From: Bubalus kerabau
Lineage: Eukaryota > Chordata > Mammalia > Artiodactyla > Bovidae
Assembly: GCF_029407905.1 (NCBI RefSeq)
Contig: NC_073627.1
Location: forward strand, 124,757,697 to 124,821,696
DNA length: 64,000 nt
Direction: 5' to 3'
A model generated the notes under the pieces. It saw nothing but the letters and a program-made list of their open reading frames with translations. It was not told the origin of the DNA and made no database searches. How positions within the stretch are numbered: the first letter of the stretch is position 1; each line of letters starts with the position of its first letter. The position numbers and the translations under genes are program-made. Shown here one piece after another: positions 53,017 through 64,000 of this stretch.

Positions 53017-55672
53017 GAGAATCAGAAGATGGCAGAGGAATAGGACGGGGAGACCACTTTCTCCCCCACAAATTCATCAAAAGAATATTAAAACTCCAAG
53101 TAAATTCCACAAAACAACTTCTGAATGCCGGCAGAGGACATCAGGCATCCAGAAAAGCAGCCCATTGTCTTCGAAAAGAGGTAGGAAAAAATATAAAAGA
53201 CAAAAAAAAGAGACAAAAGAGGTAGGGACGGACCTCTGTCCCGGGAAGGGAGTCTTAAAAAGAGAGAAGTTTCCAAACAACAGGAAACACTCTCACTGCC
53301 AAGTCTGTGGCGAGCCTTGGAAGCACAGAGGGCAACATAACAGGGAGGAAAAATAAATAAATAATTAAAACCCACAGATTACGAGCCCAAAGGTAACTCC
53401 CCCAGTGGAGAAGCAACGCAGATGCCTGCACCCGCCACTAGCAAGTGGGGGCTGGGAAGGGAGGCGTGGGCTGCATTCCTTAGAGTAAGGACCGGGCCTG
53501 AATGCCCCAAGGGCAATCCGAGTGAACTAACTGGGGCTAGCAAACCAGACTGTGGGATAGCTACCACGCAAAAAGCCCTAACCTAAGACACCACCAGGCC
53601 CGCACACAGAACAAAGGGCTAAACAGAACTAGCCGGCTGCAGACCATCCCCCTTCGGTGACAGGCAGCCAGAGCCGGAAGGGGGCAATCGCAGCCCCATA
53701 TGGACATTATCTACCAAACTACAAGCAGGCTTCTTTGCTAAGACTCCTTGGGGTTCTGGACAGTCAACATCCGCCTGAGAAGGTGCGCCAGTTGTACACC
53801 CAGAAAACCTAGTGGCAGGGAAGGGGGAGGCCATAAGTCGCAGCGACCGTGCTCGCCAAACACCTCATCACCTGAGCTGCTCAGACCTGGGAAGGGCACA
53901 AAACGCAGGCCCAAATGAGTCTGCACCTCTGAGGACTACCCAAATGCCTGAACCTGAGCGGCTTAGACTTGGGAGGTGCATGCAGCCGAGGGCCGGCCTC
54001 AGACAGTTCCCGGTGGAGCAACTTAGAGCCTGAGCAGTGTGGGCAGGGAGGGCACATGCACCGTGAGTTGGGGCAGGCCCAGTGTGGCTGAGACACTGTG
54101 AGCACATGCCAGTGTTATTTGTTTGTAGCGTCCCTCCCTCCCCACAGCGCGACTGAACAAGTGAGCCTAAAAAAGTGTCCACCACTGCCCCCTTGTGTCA
54201 GGGCAGAAATCAGACACTGAAGAGATCAGCAAACAGAAGAAGCTAAAACAGAGGGAATCACCTTGGAAGTGACAGGTACAATAGATTAAAACCCTGTCGT
54301 TAGTACTGATTACATAGGAAGGGGCCTATAGATCTTGAGAAATATAAGCTGGACCAAGGAACTATCCAAAAATGAACTGACCCCACAATACCCACAACAG
54401 CACCAGAGAAAGTCCTAGATATATTTTTACTATTTTTACAATCATTTTTTTTAATTTTTTTAAATTTTAAGTCCTCTATTACTCCTTTAATTTTCACTTT
54501 TATAACCTACTATTACTTTGCAAAAAAAAAAAGACCCTATTTTTTTAAAGCAAACTTTATATATATATATATATATAAAATAATTTTTGTGACTTTTTCT
54601 TCTTTTTTTTCTTCTTTTCTTCAATATTGTATTTTTGAAATTCCAACTACTACTCTAGATTTTTAATCTTTGCTTTTTGGTAGTTGTTACCAATTTTGTA
54701 CCTTTAAGAACCCAATCATCAGTACCCATTTTTACTTGGGAGCGAGATTACTGGCTTGACTGCTCTCTCCCCCTATGGCCTCTCCTTTTTCTCCACCAGG
54801 TCGCCTCTGTCTCCCTCCTCCTTCTCTTCTCTACCCAACTCTGTGAATCTCTGTGTATTCCCTAAGTGGAGAACACTTAGGGAACTGATTACTGGCTGGA
54901 TCTGTCTGATTCCCCCCTTTTATCCTCCTGGCCACCTCTGTCTCCTTCCTCCCTCTTCTCTTCTCTGTATAACTCCATGAACATCTCTGAGTGGTCCAGT
55001 TGTAGAGTGCACATAAGGAAGTGATTACTGGCTAGCTTGTTCTTTCCTCTTTTGATTCCACCTCATCTCATTCAGGTCACCTCTAACTCACTCCTCCCTC
55101 TTCTCTTCTCCATATAACTCTGTGAACCTCTCTGGGTGTCCCTCACTGTGGAGAAACTTTTCATCTTTCACCTAGATGTTTTATCAATGGTGCTGTATAG
55201 AAGGAGAAGTCTTGAGACTACTGTAAAAATAAGACTGAAAACCAGAAGCAGGAGGCTTAAGTCCAAATCCTGAGAACACCAGAGAACTCCTGACTCCAGG
55301 GAACATTAATCAACAGGAGCTCATCAAATACCTCCATACCTACACTGAAACCAAACACCACCCACGGGCCAACAAGTTCCAGAGCAAGACGTACCACACA
55401 GGAACACAGCCCTGAGCTTCAATATACAGGCTGCCCAAAGTTACTCCAAAACCACTGACATCTGTTAACTTATTACTGGACACTTCATTGCACTCCAGAG
55501 AGAAGAAATCCACCTCCACCCATCAGAACACCAACACAAGCTTCCCTAACGGAGAAACCTTGACAAGCCACCCATATAACCCCACCCACAGCAAGGAAAC
55601 TCCACAATAAAGAGAAGTTCACAAACTATCACAATACAGAAAGGCCACCCCAAACTCAGCAATAAAAACAAG
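53017..55672 (+). promoter_or_regulatory. L1 5' UTR with internal promoter region
   Basis: L1 promoters lie inside the 5' UTR (family knowledge). Here 53380-54180 is markedly GC-richer than any other part of the window and holds several CpGs, as expected for the promoter. A T-rich and (TA)n section (54420-54680) and three ~140-bp tandem units (54745-55158) separate it from ORF1. The short frames in this region on both strands are not genes. Confidence 0.75.
54745..55158 (+). repeat. Three tandem ~140-bp units in the L1 5' UTR
   Basis: Each unit begins GATTACTGGCT (54745, 54887, 55023) and contains a C/T-rich core ending CTCTTCTCT-ACTC, then CTGTGAA or CATGAAC-ATCTCTG text and a GTGGAGA or TAGAGTGC stretch. 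Spacings are 142 and 136 bp. The units differ from one another by substitutions and small indels. Confidence 0.85.
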
Positions 55673-56593
55673 ATGACGAGACAGAGGAATACCCAACAGA
55701 TAAAGGAACAGGATAAATGCCCACCAAACCAAACAAAAGAGGAAGAGATAGGAAATCTACCTGATAAAGAATTCCGAATAATGATAGTGAAAATGATCCA
55801 AAATCTTGAAATCAAAATGGAATCACAGATAAATAGCCTGGAGACAAGGATTGAGAAAATGCAAGAAAGGTCTAACAAGGACCTAGAAGCAATAAAAAAG
55901 AGTCAATATATAATGAATAATGCAATAAATGAGATCAAAAACACTCTGGAGGCAACAAATAGTACAATAATGGAGGTAGAAGATAGGATTAGTGAAGTAG
56001 AAGATAGAATGGTAGAAATAAATGAATCAGAGAGAAAAAAGAAAAACAAATGAAAAGAAATAAGGACAATCTCAGAGACCTCCAGGACAGTGTTAAACGC
56101 CCCAATATTTGAATCATAGGAGTCCCAGAAGAAGAAGACAAAAAGAAAGACCATGAGAAAATACTTGAGGAGATAATAGTTGAAAACTTCCCTAAAATGG
56201 GGAAGGAAATAATCACCCAAGTCCAAGAAACCCAGAGAGTCCCAAACAGGATAAACCCAAGGCGAAACACCCCAAGACACATATTAATCAAATTAACAAA
56301 GATCAAACACAAAGAACATATATTAAAAGCAGCAAGGGAAAAACAACAAATAACACACAAGGGGATTCCCTAAGGATAACAGCTGATCTTTCAATAGAAA
56401 CTCTTCAGGCCAGGAGAGAATGGCAAGACATAAAGTGATGAAAGAAAATAATCTACAGCCCAGATTACTGTACCCAGCAAGGATCTCATTCAAATATGAA
56501 GGAGAAATCAAAAGCTTTACAGACAAGAAAAAGCTGAGAAAATTCAGCACCACCAAACCAGCTCTCCAACAAATGCTAAAGGAGATTCTCTAG
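55673..56593 (+). pseudogene. L1 ORF1 (RNA-binding chaperone), broken
   Basis: ORF1p is the trimeric nucleic-acid chaperone of the L1 particle. Codons 1-126 (55673-56053) are open. Residues 20-120 form a charged, heptad-like coiled coil (EFRIMIVKMIQNLEIKMES, EVEDRISEVEDRMVEINES). A stop at 56051-56053 closes the frame in an A-rich run. The RRM and C-terminal parts continue in shifted or interrupted frame: a GVPEEEDKKKDHEKILEEI block at about 56120, then RAEREKQQ-like and GIPLRITADLSIETLQARR text, ending near AALQQMLKEIL with TAG at 56591-56593. An extra in-frame TGA occurs around 56109. Confidence 0.88.
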
Positions 56594-56644
56594 ATAGGAA
56601 ACACAAAAAGGGTGTATAAATTCGAACCCAAAACAATAAAGTAA

Positions 56645-59600
56645 ATGGCAATGGGATCATACTTATCAATAATTACCTTAACATAAATGGGTTGAATGCC
56701 CCAACCAAAAGACAAAGACTGGCTGAATGGATACAAAAACAAGACCCCTATATATGTTGTCTACAAGAGACCCACCTCAAAACAGGGGACACATACAGAC
56801 TGAAAGTGAAGGGCTGGAAAAAGATTTTCCATGCAAATAGAGACCAAAAGAAAGCAGGAGTAGCAATACTCATATCAGATAAAATAGACTTTAAAACAAA
56901 GGCTGTGAAAAGAGACAAAGAAGGACACTACATAATGATCAAAGGATCAATCCAAGAAGAAAATATAACAATTATAAATATATATGCACCCAACATAGGA
57001 GCACCGCAATATGTAAGACAAATGCTAACAAGTATGAAAGGGGAAATTAACAATAACACAATAATAGTGGGAGACTTTAATACCCCACTCACACCTATGA
57101 ATAGATCAACTAAACAGAAAATTAACCAGGAAACACAAACTTTAAATGATACAATAGACCAGTTAGACCTAATTGATATCTATAGGACATTTCACCCCAA
57201 AATAATGAATTTCACCTTTTTCTTAAGTGCACACGGAACCATCTCCAGGATAGATCACATCCTGGGCCATAAATCTAGCCTTGGTAAATTCAAAAAAATT
57301 GAAATCATTCCAAGCATCTTTTCTGACCACAATGAGTAAGATTAGATCTTAATTAAGGAGAAAAACTGTTAAAAATTCCAATATATGGAGGCTGAACAAC
57401 ATGCTGCTGAATAACCAAAAAATCACAGAAGAAATCAAAATATGCATAGAAACGAATGAAAATGAAAACACAACAACCCAAAACCTGTGGGACACTGTAA
57501 AAGCAGTGCTAAGGGGAAGGTTCATAGCAATACAGGCATACCTCAAGAAACAAGAAAAAAGTCAAATAAATAACCTAACTCTACACCTAAAGGAACTAGA
57601 AGAGGAAGAAATGAAGAACCCCAGGGTTAGTAGAAGGAAAGAAATCTTAAAAATTAGGGCAGAAATAAATGCAAAAGAAACAAAAGAGACCGTAGCAAAA
57701 ATCAACAAAGCCAAAAGCTGGTTCTTTGAAAGGATAAATGAAATTGACAAACCATTAGCCAGACTCATTCAAGAAACAAAGGGAGAGAAATCAAATCAAT
57801 AAAATTAGAAAAGAAAATGGAGAGGTCACAACAGACAACACAGAAATACAAAGGATCATAAGAGACTACTAAGCAATTATATGCCAATAAAATGGACAAT
57901 GTGGAAGAAATGGACAAATTCTTAGAAAAGTACAACTTTCCAAAACTGAACCAGGAAGAAATAGAAAATCTTAACAGACCCATCACAAGCATGGAAATTG
58001 AAACTGTAATCAGAAATCTTCCAGCAAACAAAAGCCCAGGTCCAGACAACTTCATAGCTGAATTCTACCAAAACTTTAGAGAAGAGCTAACACCTATCCT
58101 ACTCAAACTCTTCCAGAAAATTGCAGAGGAAGGTAAACTTCCAAACGCATTCTATGAGGCCATCATCACCCAATACCAAAACCTGACAAAGATGCCACAA
58201 AAAAAGAAAACTACAGGCCAATATCACTGATGAACATAGGTGCAAAAATCCTTAACAAAATTCTAGCAATCAGAATCCAACAACACATTAAAAAGATCAT
58301 ACACCATGACCAAGTGGGCTTTATCCCAGGGATGCAAGGATTCTTCAATATCCATAAATCAATCAACGTAATACACCACATTAACAAATTGAAAAATAAA
58401 GCCATATGATTATCTCAATAGATGCAGAGAAAGCCTTTGACAAAATTCAACATCCATTTATGATAAAAACTCTCCAGAAAGCAGGAATAGAAGGAACATA
58501 CCTCAACATAATAAAAGCTATATATGACAAACCCACAGCAAACATTATCCTCAATGGTGAAAAATTGAAAGCATTTCCCCTAAAGTCAGGAACAAGACAA
58601 GGGTGCCCTTTTCACCATTACTATTCAACATAGCTTTGGAAGTTTTGGCCACAGCAATCAGAGCAGAAAAAGAAATAAAAGGAATCTAAATTGAAAAAGA
58701 AGAAGTATAACTCTCACTGTTTGCAGATGACATGATCCTCTACATAGAAAACCCTAAAGACTCCACCAGAAAATTATTAGAGCTAATCAATGAATATAGT
58801 AAAGTTGCAGGATATAAAATCAACATACAGAAATCCCTTGCATTCTTATACACTAACAATGAAAAAATAGAGAAATTAAGGAAATAATTCCATTCACCAT
58901 TGCAACGAAGAGAATAAAATACTCAGGAATGTATCTACCTAAAGAAACAAAAGACCTATATATAGAAAACTATAAAACACTGGGGAAAGAAATCAAAGAG
59001 GACACTAATAGATAGAGAAATATATCATATTCATGGATCGGAAGAATCAATATAGTGAAAATGAGTATACTACCCAAAGCAATTTATAGATTCAATGCAA
59101 TCCCTATCAAGCTACCAACGGTATTTTTCACAGAGCTAGAACAAATAATTTCACAATTTGTATGGAAATACAAAAAACCTCGAATAACCAAAGCAATCTT
59201 GAGAAAGAAGAATGGAACTGGAGGAATCAACCTGCCTGACTTCAGGCTCTACTACAAAGCTACAGTCATCAAGACAGCATGGTACTGGCACAAAGACAGA
59301 AATATAGATCAATGGAACAAAATAGAAAGCCCAGAGATAAATCCACACACATATGGACACCTTATCTTTGACAAAGGAGGCAAGAATATACAATGGATTA
59401 AAGACAATCTCTTTAACAAGTGGTGCTGGGAAAACTGGTCAACCACTTGTAAAAGAATGAAACTAGAACACTTTCTAACACCATACACAAAAATAAACTC
59501 AAAATGGATTAAAGATCTAAACGTAAGACCAGAAACTATAAAAGTCCTAAAGGAGAACATAGGTAAAATCACAGCAGTATCCTCTATGACCAACCTCCAA

Positions 59601-60424
59601 GAATATTGGAAATAAAAGCAAAAATAAACAAATGGGACCTAATTAAACTTAAAAGCTTCTGCACAACAAAGGAAACTATAATCAAGGTGAAAAGACAGCC
59701 TTCAGAATGGGAGAAAATAACAGAAAATGAAGCAACTGACAAACAACTAATCTCAAAAATATATAAGCAACTCCTGCAGCTCAATTCCAGAAAAATAAAC
59801 GACCCAATCAGAAAATGTGCCAAAGAACTAAACAGACATTTCTCCAAAGAAGACATACAGATGGCTAACAAACACATGAAAAGATGCTCAATATCACTCA
59901 TTATCAGAGAAATGCAAATCAAAACCACAATGAAGTACCATTTCATGCCAGTCAGAATGGCTGCGATCCAAAAGTCTACAAGCAATAAATGCTGGAGAGG
60001 GTGTGGAGAAAAGGGAACCCTCTTACACTGTTGGTGGGAATGCAAACTAGTACAGCCACTATGGAGAACAGTGTGGAGATTCCTTAAAAAACTGGAAATA
60101 GAACCGCCTTATGATCCAGAAATCCCACTGCTGGGCATACACACTGAGGAAACCAGAATTGAAAGAGACACGTGTACCCCAATGTTCATCGCAGCACTGT
60201 TTATAATAGCCAGGACATGGAAGCAACCTAGATGTCCATCAGCAGACGAATGGATAAGAAAGCTGTGGTACATATACACAATGGAGTATTACTCAGCCAT
60301 TAAAAAGAATACATTTGACTCAGTTCTAATGAGGTGGCTGAAACTGCAGCCGATTATACAGAGTGAAGTAAGCCAGAAAGAAAAACAGCAATACAGTATA
60401 CTAACGCATATATATGGAATTTAG
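56645..60424 (+). pseudogene. L1 ORF2 (endonuclease-reverse transcriptase), broken
   Basis: The probable start ATG is at 56645; an early one-base loss near 56680 shifts the frame. Endonuclease: QETH (Glu at 56767), GDFNTPL (Asp at about 57073) and RIDHILG (Asp-His at about 57253), open from 56692 to a TAA at 57337. Further open pieces lie at 57401-57802 and 57892-58230. RT: motif A SIDAEKAFDKIQH in 58406-58633, motif B GTRQGCP, then a TAA at 58708 just before motif C FADD (58720). C-terminal pieces span 59055-59615 and 59606-60424; the latter has the Cys-rich CWRGCGEKGTLLHCWWEC (C-x3-C-x7-H-x4-C) and ends at TAG 60422. Domains are all present, but at least five lesions break it. Confidence 0.93.
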
Positions 60425-60806
60425 AAAGATGGTAACGATAACCCTGTATGTGAGACAGCAAAAGAGACACAGATGTATAGAACAGTCTTTTGGACTCTGT
60501 GGGAGAGGGAGAGGGTGGGATGATTTGGGAGAATGGCATTGAAACATGTATAATATCATATATGAAATGAATCGCCAGTCCAGGTTCAATGCATAATACT
60601 GGATGCTTGGTGCTGGTGCACTGGGACGACCCAGAGGGATGGTATGGGGAGAGAGGAGGGAGGGGGATTCAGGATGGGGAACCTGTGTATACCCGTGGCA
60701 GATTCATGTTGATGTATGGCAAAACCAATACAATATTGTAAAGTAATTAACCTCCAATTAAAATAAATAAATTTATATTTAAAAAATTAAAATAAATAAA
60801 CAGAAT

Positions 60807-60889
60807 CACACACACACACACACACACACTAACTGCCATTTTCCTGGCATTTTGAATGAGATTTCATGTGTGTGTGTGTGTGTGTGTGT
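60807..60889. repeat. (CA)n and (TG)n 37 bp apart, mutually complementary
   Basis: (CA)n at 60807-60829 ends the L1 tail. (TG)n at 60867-60889 lies just outside the target duplication. Each is 23 bases, and they can pair as a hairpin stem over a 37-base loop. Confidence 0.95.
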
Positions 60890-61440
60890 AGTTTTAACTG
60901 TGATATTAATTGATACTATCTTCTTTTCCAAGTGTGGAAGTTATCAGCTTTAACTCTTCAGTATAAACTTTTTTGTATAAACATCACCTGACATTTTATT
61001 TTGGGTTAATTAAAGTTAGCTGCCATAAGGTTTATGTGATAACTCTGAAGCTTCAATTTCAGAGCTTAATTATAACAAAAGAGACTATTGTGAAGTTTTA
61101 AGTATGAGTGTTTCTTTCATATTGTCCAAGTAAGAGCTCCTGAGTTATTAATCTTAATGAGAGTTCCCAGAGTGACCAATTGCTTCTAATATTATTTTAT
61201 GGCCAGATTTTGTTTGCTGAGAATAGGTCACAAAAGACAAATCTAAAGGGCACATCATAATCTTTGAAAAACTTCTCCTTTTGTCTTGCCTGAGGTTTAT
61301 TTAGCAGAAATGTTAATGTTCTAAGGTTATTTTGGGAAGTTGTACATAAAACCTGATGTTTAAGAATTGAAAGTGAGGAGTTACCAGTTACTACTTTTAT
61401 GATTCTGCTCAATTCAGAGAACCTGCTTTTGTTTTTTTAA
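60890..61440. other. Repeat-free DNA, candidate conserved element
   Basis: No repeat or gene. Homeodomain-like cores (GGTTAATTAAAG, GCTTAATTATAAC, AGTTATTAATC) cluster between 61005 and 61155. Confidence 0.4.
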
Positions 61441-61444
61441 AGGA

Positions 61445-61590
61445 TTTTTTCAAGTTTTATTTACTTTTTACTTAATTTTTGGTCACATTCTGCAGCATAT
61501 GCTCTCTTAATTCCCTAACCAGGGATAGAACCTGCAGCCCTTGCACTGAAAGCCAGAGTGTTAACCACTGGACTGCTGGGGAAGTCCCCA
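61445..61590 (-). mobile_element. CHR-type tRNA-Glu SINE
   Basis: Minus orientation: T-rich tail, TTTTTGGTCACATTCTGCAG, TTCCCTAACCAGGGATAGAA, and head TTAACCACTGGACTGCTGGG-GAAGTCCCC. Confidence 0.85.
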
Positions 61591-61690
61591 AGTCATAAAA
61601 TCTTCCCAAAGTCTTGTTTTGCTCTATAAAGTACTCATTGTTCCTATACTTGGATGCTATTGAAGGTATTGCATAAATTAATATATATGG

Positions 61691-61893
61691 TAAGGGCTTC
61701 CCTGATAGCTCAGTTGAAAAAGAATCTCCCTGCAATGCAGGAGACCCCGATTCTATTCCTGGGTTGGGAAGATCTGCTAGAGAAGGGATAGGCTACCCAT
61801 TCCAGTATTCTGGCCTGGAAAATTCCATGGACTGTATAGTCCATGGGATCACAAAGAGTTGGACACAACTAAGTGACTTTCACTTTCACTTTC
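61691..61893 (+). mobile_element. Bov-tA SINE with 11-bp target-site duplication
   Basis: Head TAAGGGCTTCCCTGATAGC, A unit, tail GTGACTTTCACTTTCACTTT. AATATATATGG is repeated at 61680-61690 and 61894-61904. Confidence 0.95.
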
Positions 61894-61904
61894 AATATAT
61901 ATGG

Positions 61905-62199
61905 AAATTTCCTAAGTAATTAAGTGCTATACAAAAAAATAAGAGCGTGTTTACCAACAACTGTAATACTAGTTTGGTGCTAAGAATCTTGGAGTTACTT
62001 TTTATTTCAGTATTTAAATCATACCTATTTTTCAGTATCATTCTTTAAGCTGCAAAAGTAAAAGAAAAAGTAAAGAAGCTGCAAAAAAGTAAAGAAAAAA
62101 AGACACAGAAAAGGAAACTTGTGTACAGTGGGAAATCCATTGTATTTCAAGAAATCCTTACTATATTAAAGTTAAACTTGGACCTCTTAGTCAATTATT
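61905..62199. other. Unassigned DNA
   Basis: A short local duplication of AAGTAAAGAA-type text around AGCTGCAAAA (62048-62100). Otherwise nothing is seen. Confidence 0.4.
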
Positions 62200-62395
62200 G
62201 ATTTTTAATATATATATTTTATTGAAGAATAATTGACTTACAGTGTTTCAGGTGCCCAACAAGGTGATTCAGTTATACAAATACATATATATCATTTTTG
62301 ACATTATTTTCCATCATAAGTTATTATATTGACAATGGTTCCCTATGCTATACAGTAAATTAGATTACAATATTGCTTGTTGCATATCTATTTTT
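62200..62395 (-). mobile_element. L1 3' end (artiodactyl L1MA-like)
   Basis: TTTTATTGAAGAATAATTGA, CAACAAGGTGATTCAGTTAT, GGTTCCCTATGCTATACAGT and TTGTTGCATATCTATTTT follow the L1 3'-UTR order in minus orientation. 5'-truncated, no clear target duplication. Confidence 0.8.
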
Positions 62396-63104
62396 TAATT
62401 AGATATCTAGCATTCTTTTCATAGTCAAACAAGTAGAATCAAAATGTCATTTTTTTTAGTTGGGCAAAAATTCATGTTTTCTAAAATATATATATTGTAC
62501 ATATTTATATGCATATATATATACACAAAAGTTTTTCTACTACACTTGATAAAGGCTGAAGAAAGAATATTAAAAAAAAACAAGATATGGAGAAATTGGA
62601 GAACATAAACTAAATGAAATGGGAGCACTGAATATGAAATAGAAAAAGTGAAACAAACTGGATTAAAGTAAATGGTCATCATACAGTCCAGTTGTTTTTA
62701 AACATGACTGCTCATCAGAAACATATCTGGAGCTCTGGGGGAAAAAGCAATACCTGAGCATTTGTATTTTTTAAAAAATTTCAAGGTAATGATATGAATC
62801 TGTATTTTAAAAAGTGATTACAGATTTTTCTATTAGATCCTAGTTTTGGTGATATAGAGTTCTATTATTTTTCTGTTGATTGATCATGATACAATAATAT
62901 TAAATGAGTAATAGCTACATAATCACAATAGTAAAAGATGTTCATCAGTTTTCACAATCAATAGCTATACAAAAAATTATAGGTAATTACAGTTGCAAAC
63001 CATAATGGGAACATGATTAACTTAACAATATAAAATAATTACATACAATTTTGGGAGATCAAGCAAAGTGATATGATAAGTGGAAGTGCATACATGTGCA
63101 TGTT
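62396..63104. other. Unassigned AT-rich DNA
   Basis: A (TA)n-like patch lies at 62484-62525. No repeat family or gene recognised. Confidence 0.45.
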
Positions 63105-64000
63105 TTCACCCACCCAGCCAGTCTATGTCTTTTGGTTGGTTCATTTAATCCACTTACATTTAAGGTAATTATTGATATGTATGATCCTATTACTGTTTCT
63201 TAATTGTCTTGAATTTATTTTCTGTAGATCTTTTCCTTCTCTTGTGTTTCCTGCCTAAAGAAGTTCCTTTAGCATTTGTTGTGAAGCCGGTTTGGTGGTG
63301 CTGAATTCTCTTAACTTTTGTTTGGAAGTTTTTGATTTCTCCATCAAATCTGAAGGAGAGTCTTGCTGGGTAGAGTATTCTTGGGTTGTAAGTGTTTCTC
63401 TTTCATTACTTTAAATATATCTTGCCATTCCCTTCTGGTTTGTAGAGTTTCTATTGAGAAATCAACTGACAGCCTGATGGGAAGTCCCTTTTATGTTATC
63501 TGTCGTTTTACCTAGTTGGTTTTAATATTTTATGTCTGTCTTTAAATTTTGTCAGTTTCATTATCATTGTCTCAGTGCATTCTTCCTTGGGTTTTCCTTC
63601 CTGGGACTCTCTGTGCTTCCTGGACTTGGTTGACTATTTCCTTTCCCATGTTCAGGAAGTTTTCAGCTGTTATCTCTTCAAATATTTTCTCAGATCCTTT
63701 CTCTTTTTCTTCTCCTTCTGGGACTGCTAAAATGTGAATGTTGGTGCATTTAATGTTGTCCCAGAGGTCTCTTTGGCTGTCTTCATTTCTTTTCGTTCTT
63801 TTTTCTATATTCTGTTCTGTGGCAGTGATTTCCACCATTTTGTCCTCCAGATCATATATCTGTTCTGCCTCATTTATTTTGCTATTGATTCCTTCTAATG
63901 TATTATTCATCTCTGTTTGTTCTGTAGTTCTTCTAGTTCTTTGGTAAACATTTCTTGCATCTTCTCAATCTTTGCCTTCATTCTCTTCCTAAGATCCTGG
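63105..64000 (-). mobile_element. Old L1, ORF2 start through ORF1, runs off the window
   Basis: Minus orientation: an ORF2/inter-ORF region at 63105-63260, then ORF1 to the window end. The left break near 63105 truncates ORF2, so the remainder of the element (5' side) lies beyond 64000. Confidence 0.85.
63262..64000 (-). pseudogene. L1 ORF1 relic, cut by window edge
   Basis: The reverse-strand frame 63572-63910 (112 codons) shows the end of the coiled coil (INEAEQIYDLEDKMVEITAT), then the RRM start (IHILAVPEGEEKEKGSEKIF) and FLNMGKEIVNQVQEAQRVPG. The C-terminal domain is at 63262-63570 with frame breaks. It is more diverged than the ORF1 at 55.7 kb; the two are homologous, and this one is from an older subfamily. 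Confidence 0.85.

Larger units (their letters stand above)
53017..60827 (+). mobile_element. Nearly full-length L1 LINE (ruminant type), 7.8 kb
   Basis: It starts at GAGAATCAGAAGATGGCAGA, the usual 5' end of a ruminant L1 transcript, and runs through a 2.6-kb 5' UTR, a broken ORF1, a broken ORF2, a purine-rich 3' UTR (60425-60775) and an A-rich tail ending in (CA)n. ACTAACTGCC flanks it at 53007-53016 and 60828-60837. Multiple stops and frameshifts, listed below, make it inactive. The 3' region is the likely match for the L1 pieces at 16.2, 26.0 and 36.5 kb. Confidence 0.95.

Noticed and set aside
53165..54185. Several overlapping frames on both strands in a GC-rich region
   Set aside because: They lie in the L1 5' UTR; GC-rich DNA has few stops, and none corresponds to an L1 protein.
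55546..60045. Many hydrophobic minus-strand frames (110-153 codons)
   Set aside because: Antisense shadows of L1 ORF1 and ORF2; the A-rich sense strand gives Phe/Ser/Leu-rich reverse frames that mimic membrane proteins.

Overview
This is an AT-rich, gene-poor stretch of a ruminant (pecoran, probably bovid) nuclear genome. The diagnosis rests on the repeats: Bov-tA SINEs (tRNA-Glu-like head joined to a Bov-A unit), dimeric Bov-A2 SINEs ending in (AGC)n, many BovB (RTE-clade) LINEs, CHR-type SINEs, and a long ruminant-type L1. Older mammal-wide layers are also present: L2, MIR, MER5A, old L1M copies, a class III (ERVL-type) endogenous retrovirus relic and a mariner. Cattle, sheep, goat and deer cannot be told apart from the sequence alone. 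I see no host protein-coding exon, RNA gene or CRISPR array. Every long open frame traces to a retrotransposon, so the window is intergenic or deep intronic.

Layout. 1-6.3 kb: a Bov-A2 half, an L2 3' end, MER5A and MIR in otherwise repeat-poor DNA. 6.3-10.2 kb: a BovB copy with a near-identical inverted duplicate of part of itself, a CHR SINE, an L1M 3' end and a BovB 3' end. 10.3-19 kb: L2, an old L1 reverse-transcriptase relic, then a BovB cluster that includes an apparent BovB/L1 chimera. 19.5-21 kb: a mariner inside a MER5A. 21-26.6 kb: SINEs and L1 pieces on the minus strand. 26.6-34.4 kb: mostly unassigned DNA with two MIRs. 34.4-39.7 kb: one BovB inverted by twin priming and riddled with younger insertions, one of them a second twin-primed BovB. 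40.1-42.7 kb: repeat-free. 42.7-46 kb: ERVL relic. 47-51.3 kb: BovB and L1 pieces, ending in a BovB with a 613-codon open frame. 53.0-60.8 kb: a nearly full-length but dead L1. 61-64 kb: SINEs, L1 tails and the edge of another L1.

How the pieces relate. The window is a record of target-primed reverse transcription. Many insertions still have visible target-site duplications, which give the order of nesting. L1 and BovB supplied the enzymes, and the SINEs are their parasites (Bov-A units derive from BovB). The most informative objects are rearranged insertions: two twin-primed BovBs, a BovB-tail/L1 chimera, a 196-bp fold-back, a fold-back SINE and a SINE lacking its tail. I found no convincing new gene system; the interest lies in these mechanisms and in several repeat-free islands that may be conserved noncoding sequence.
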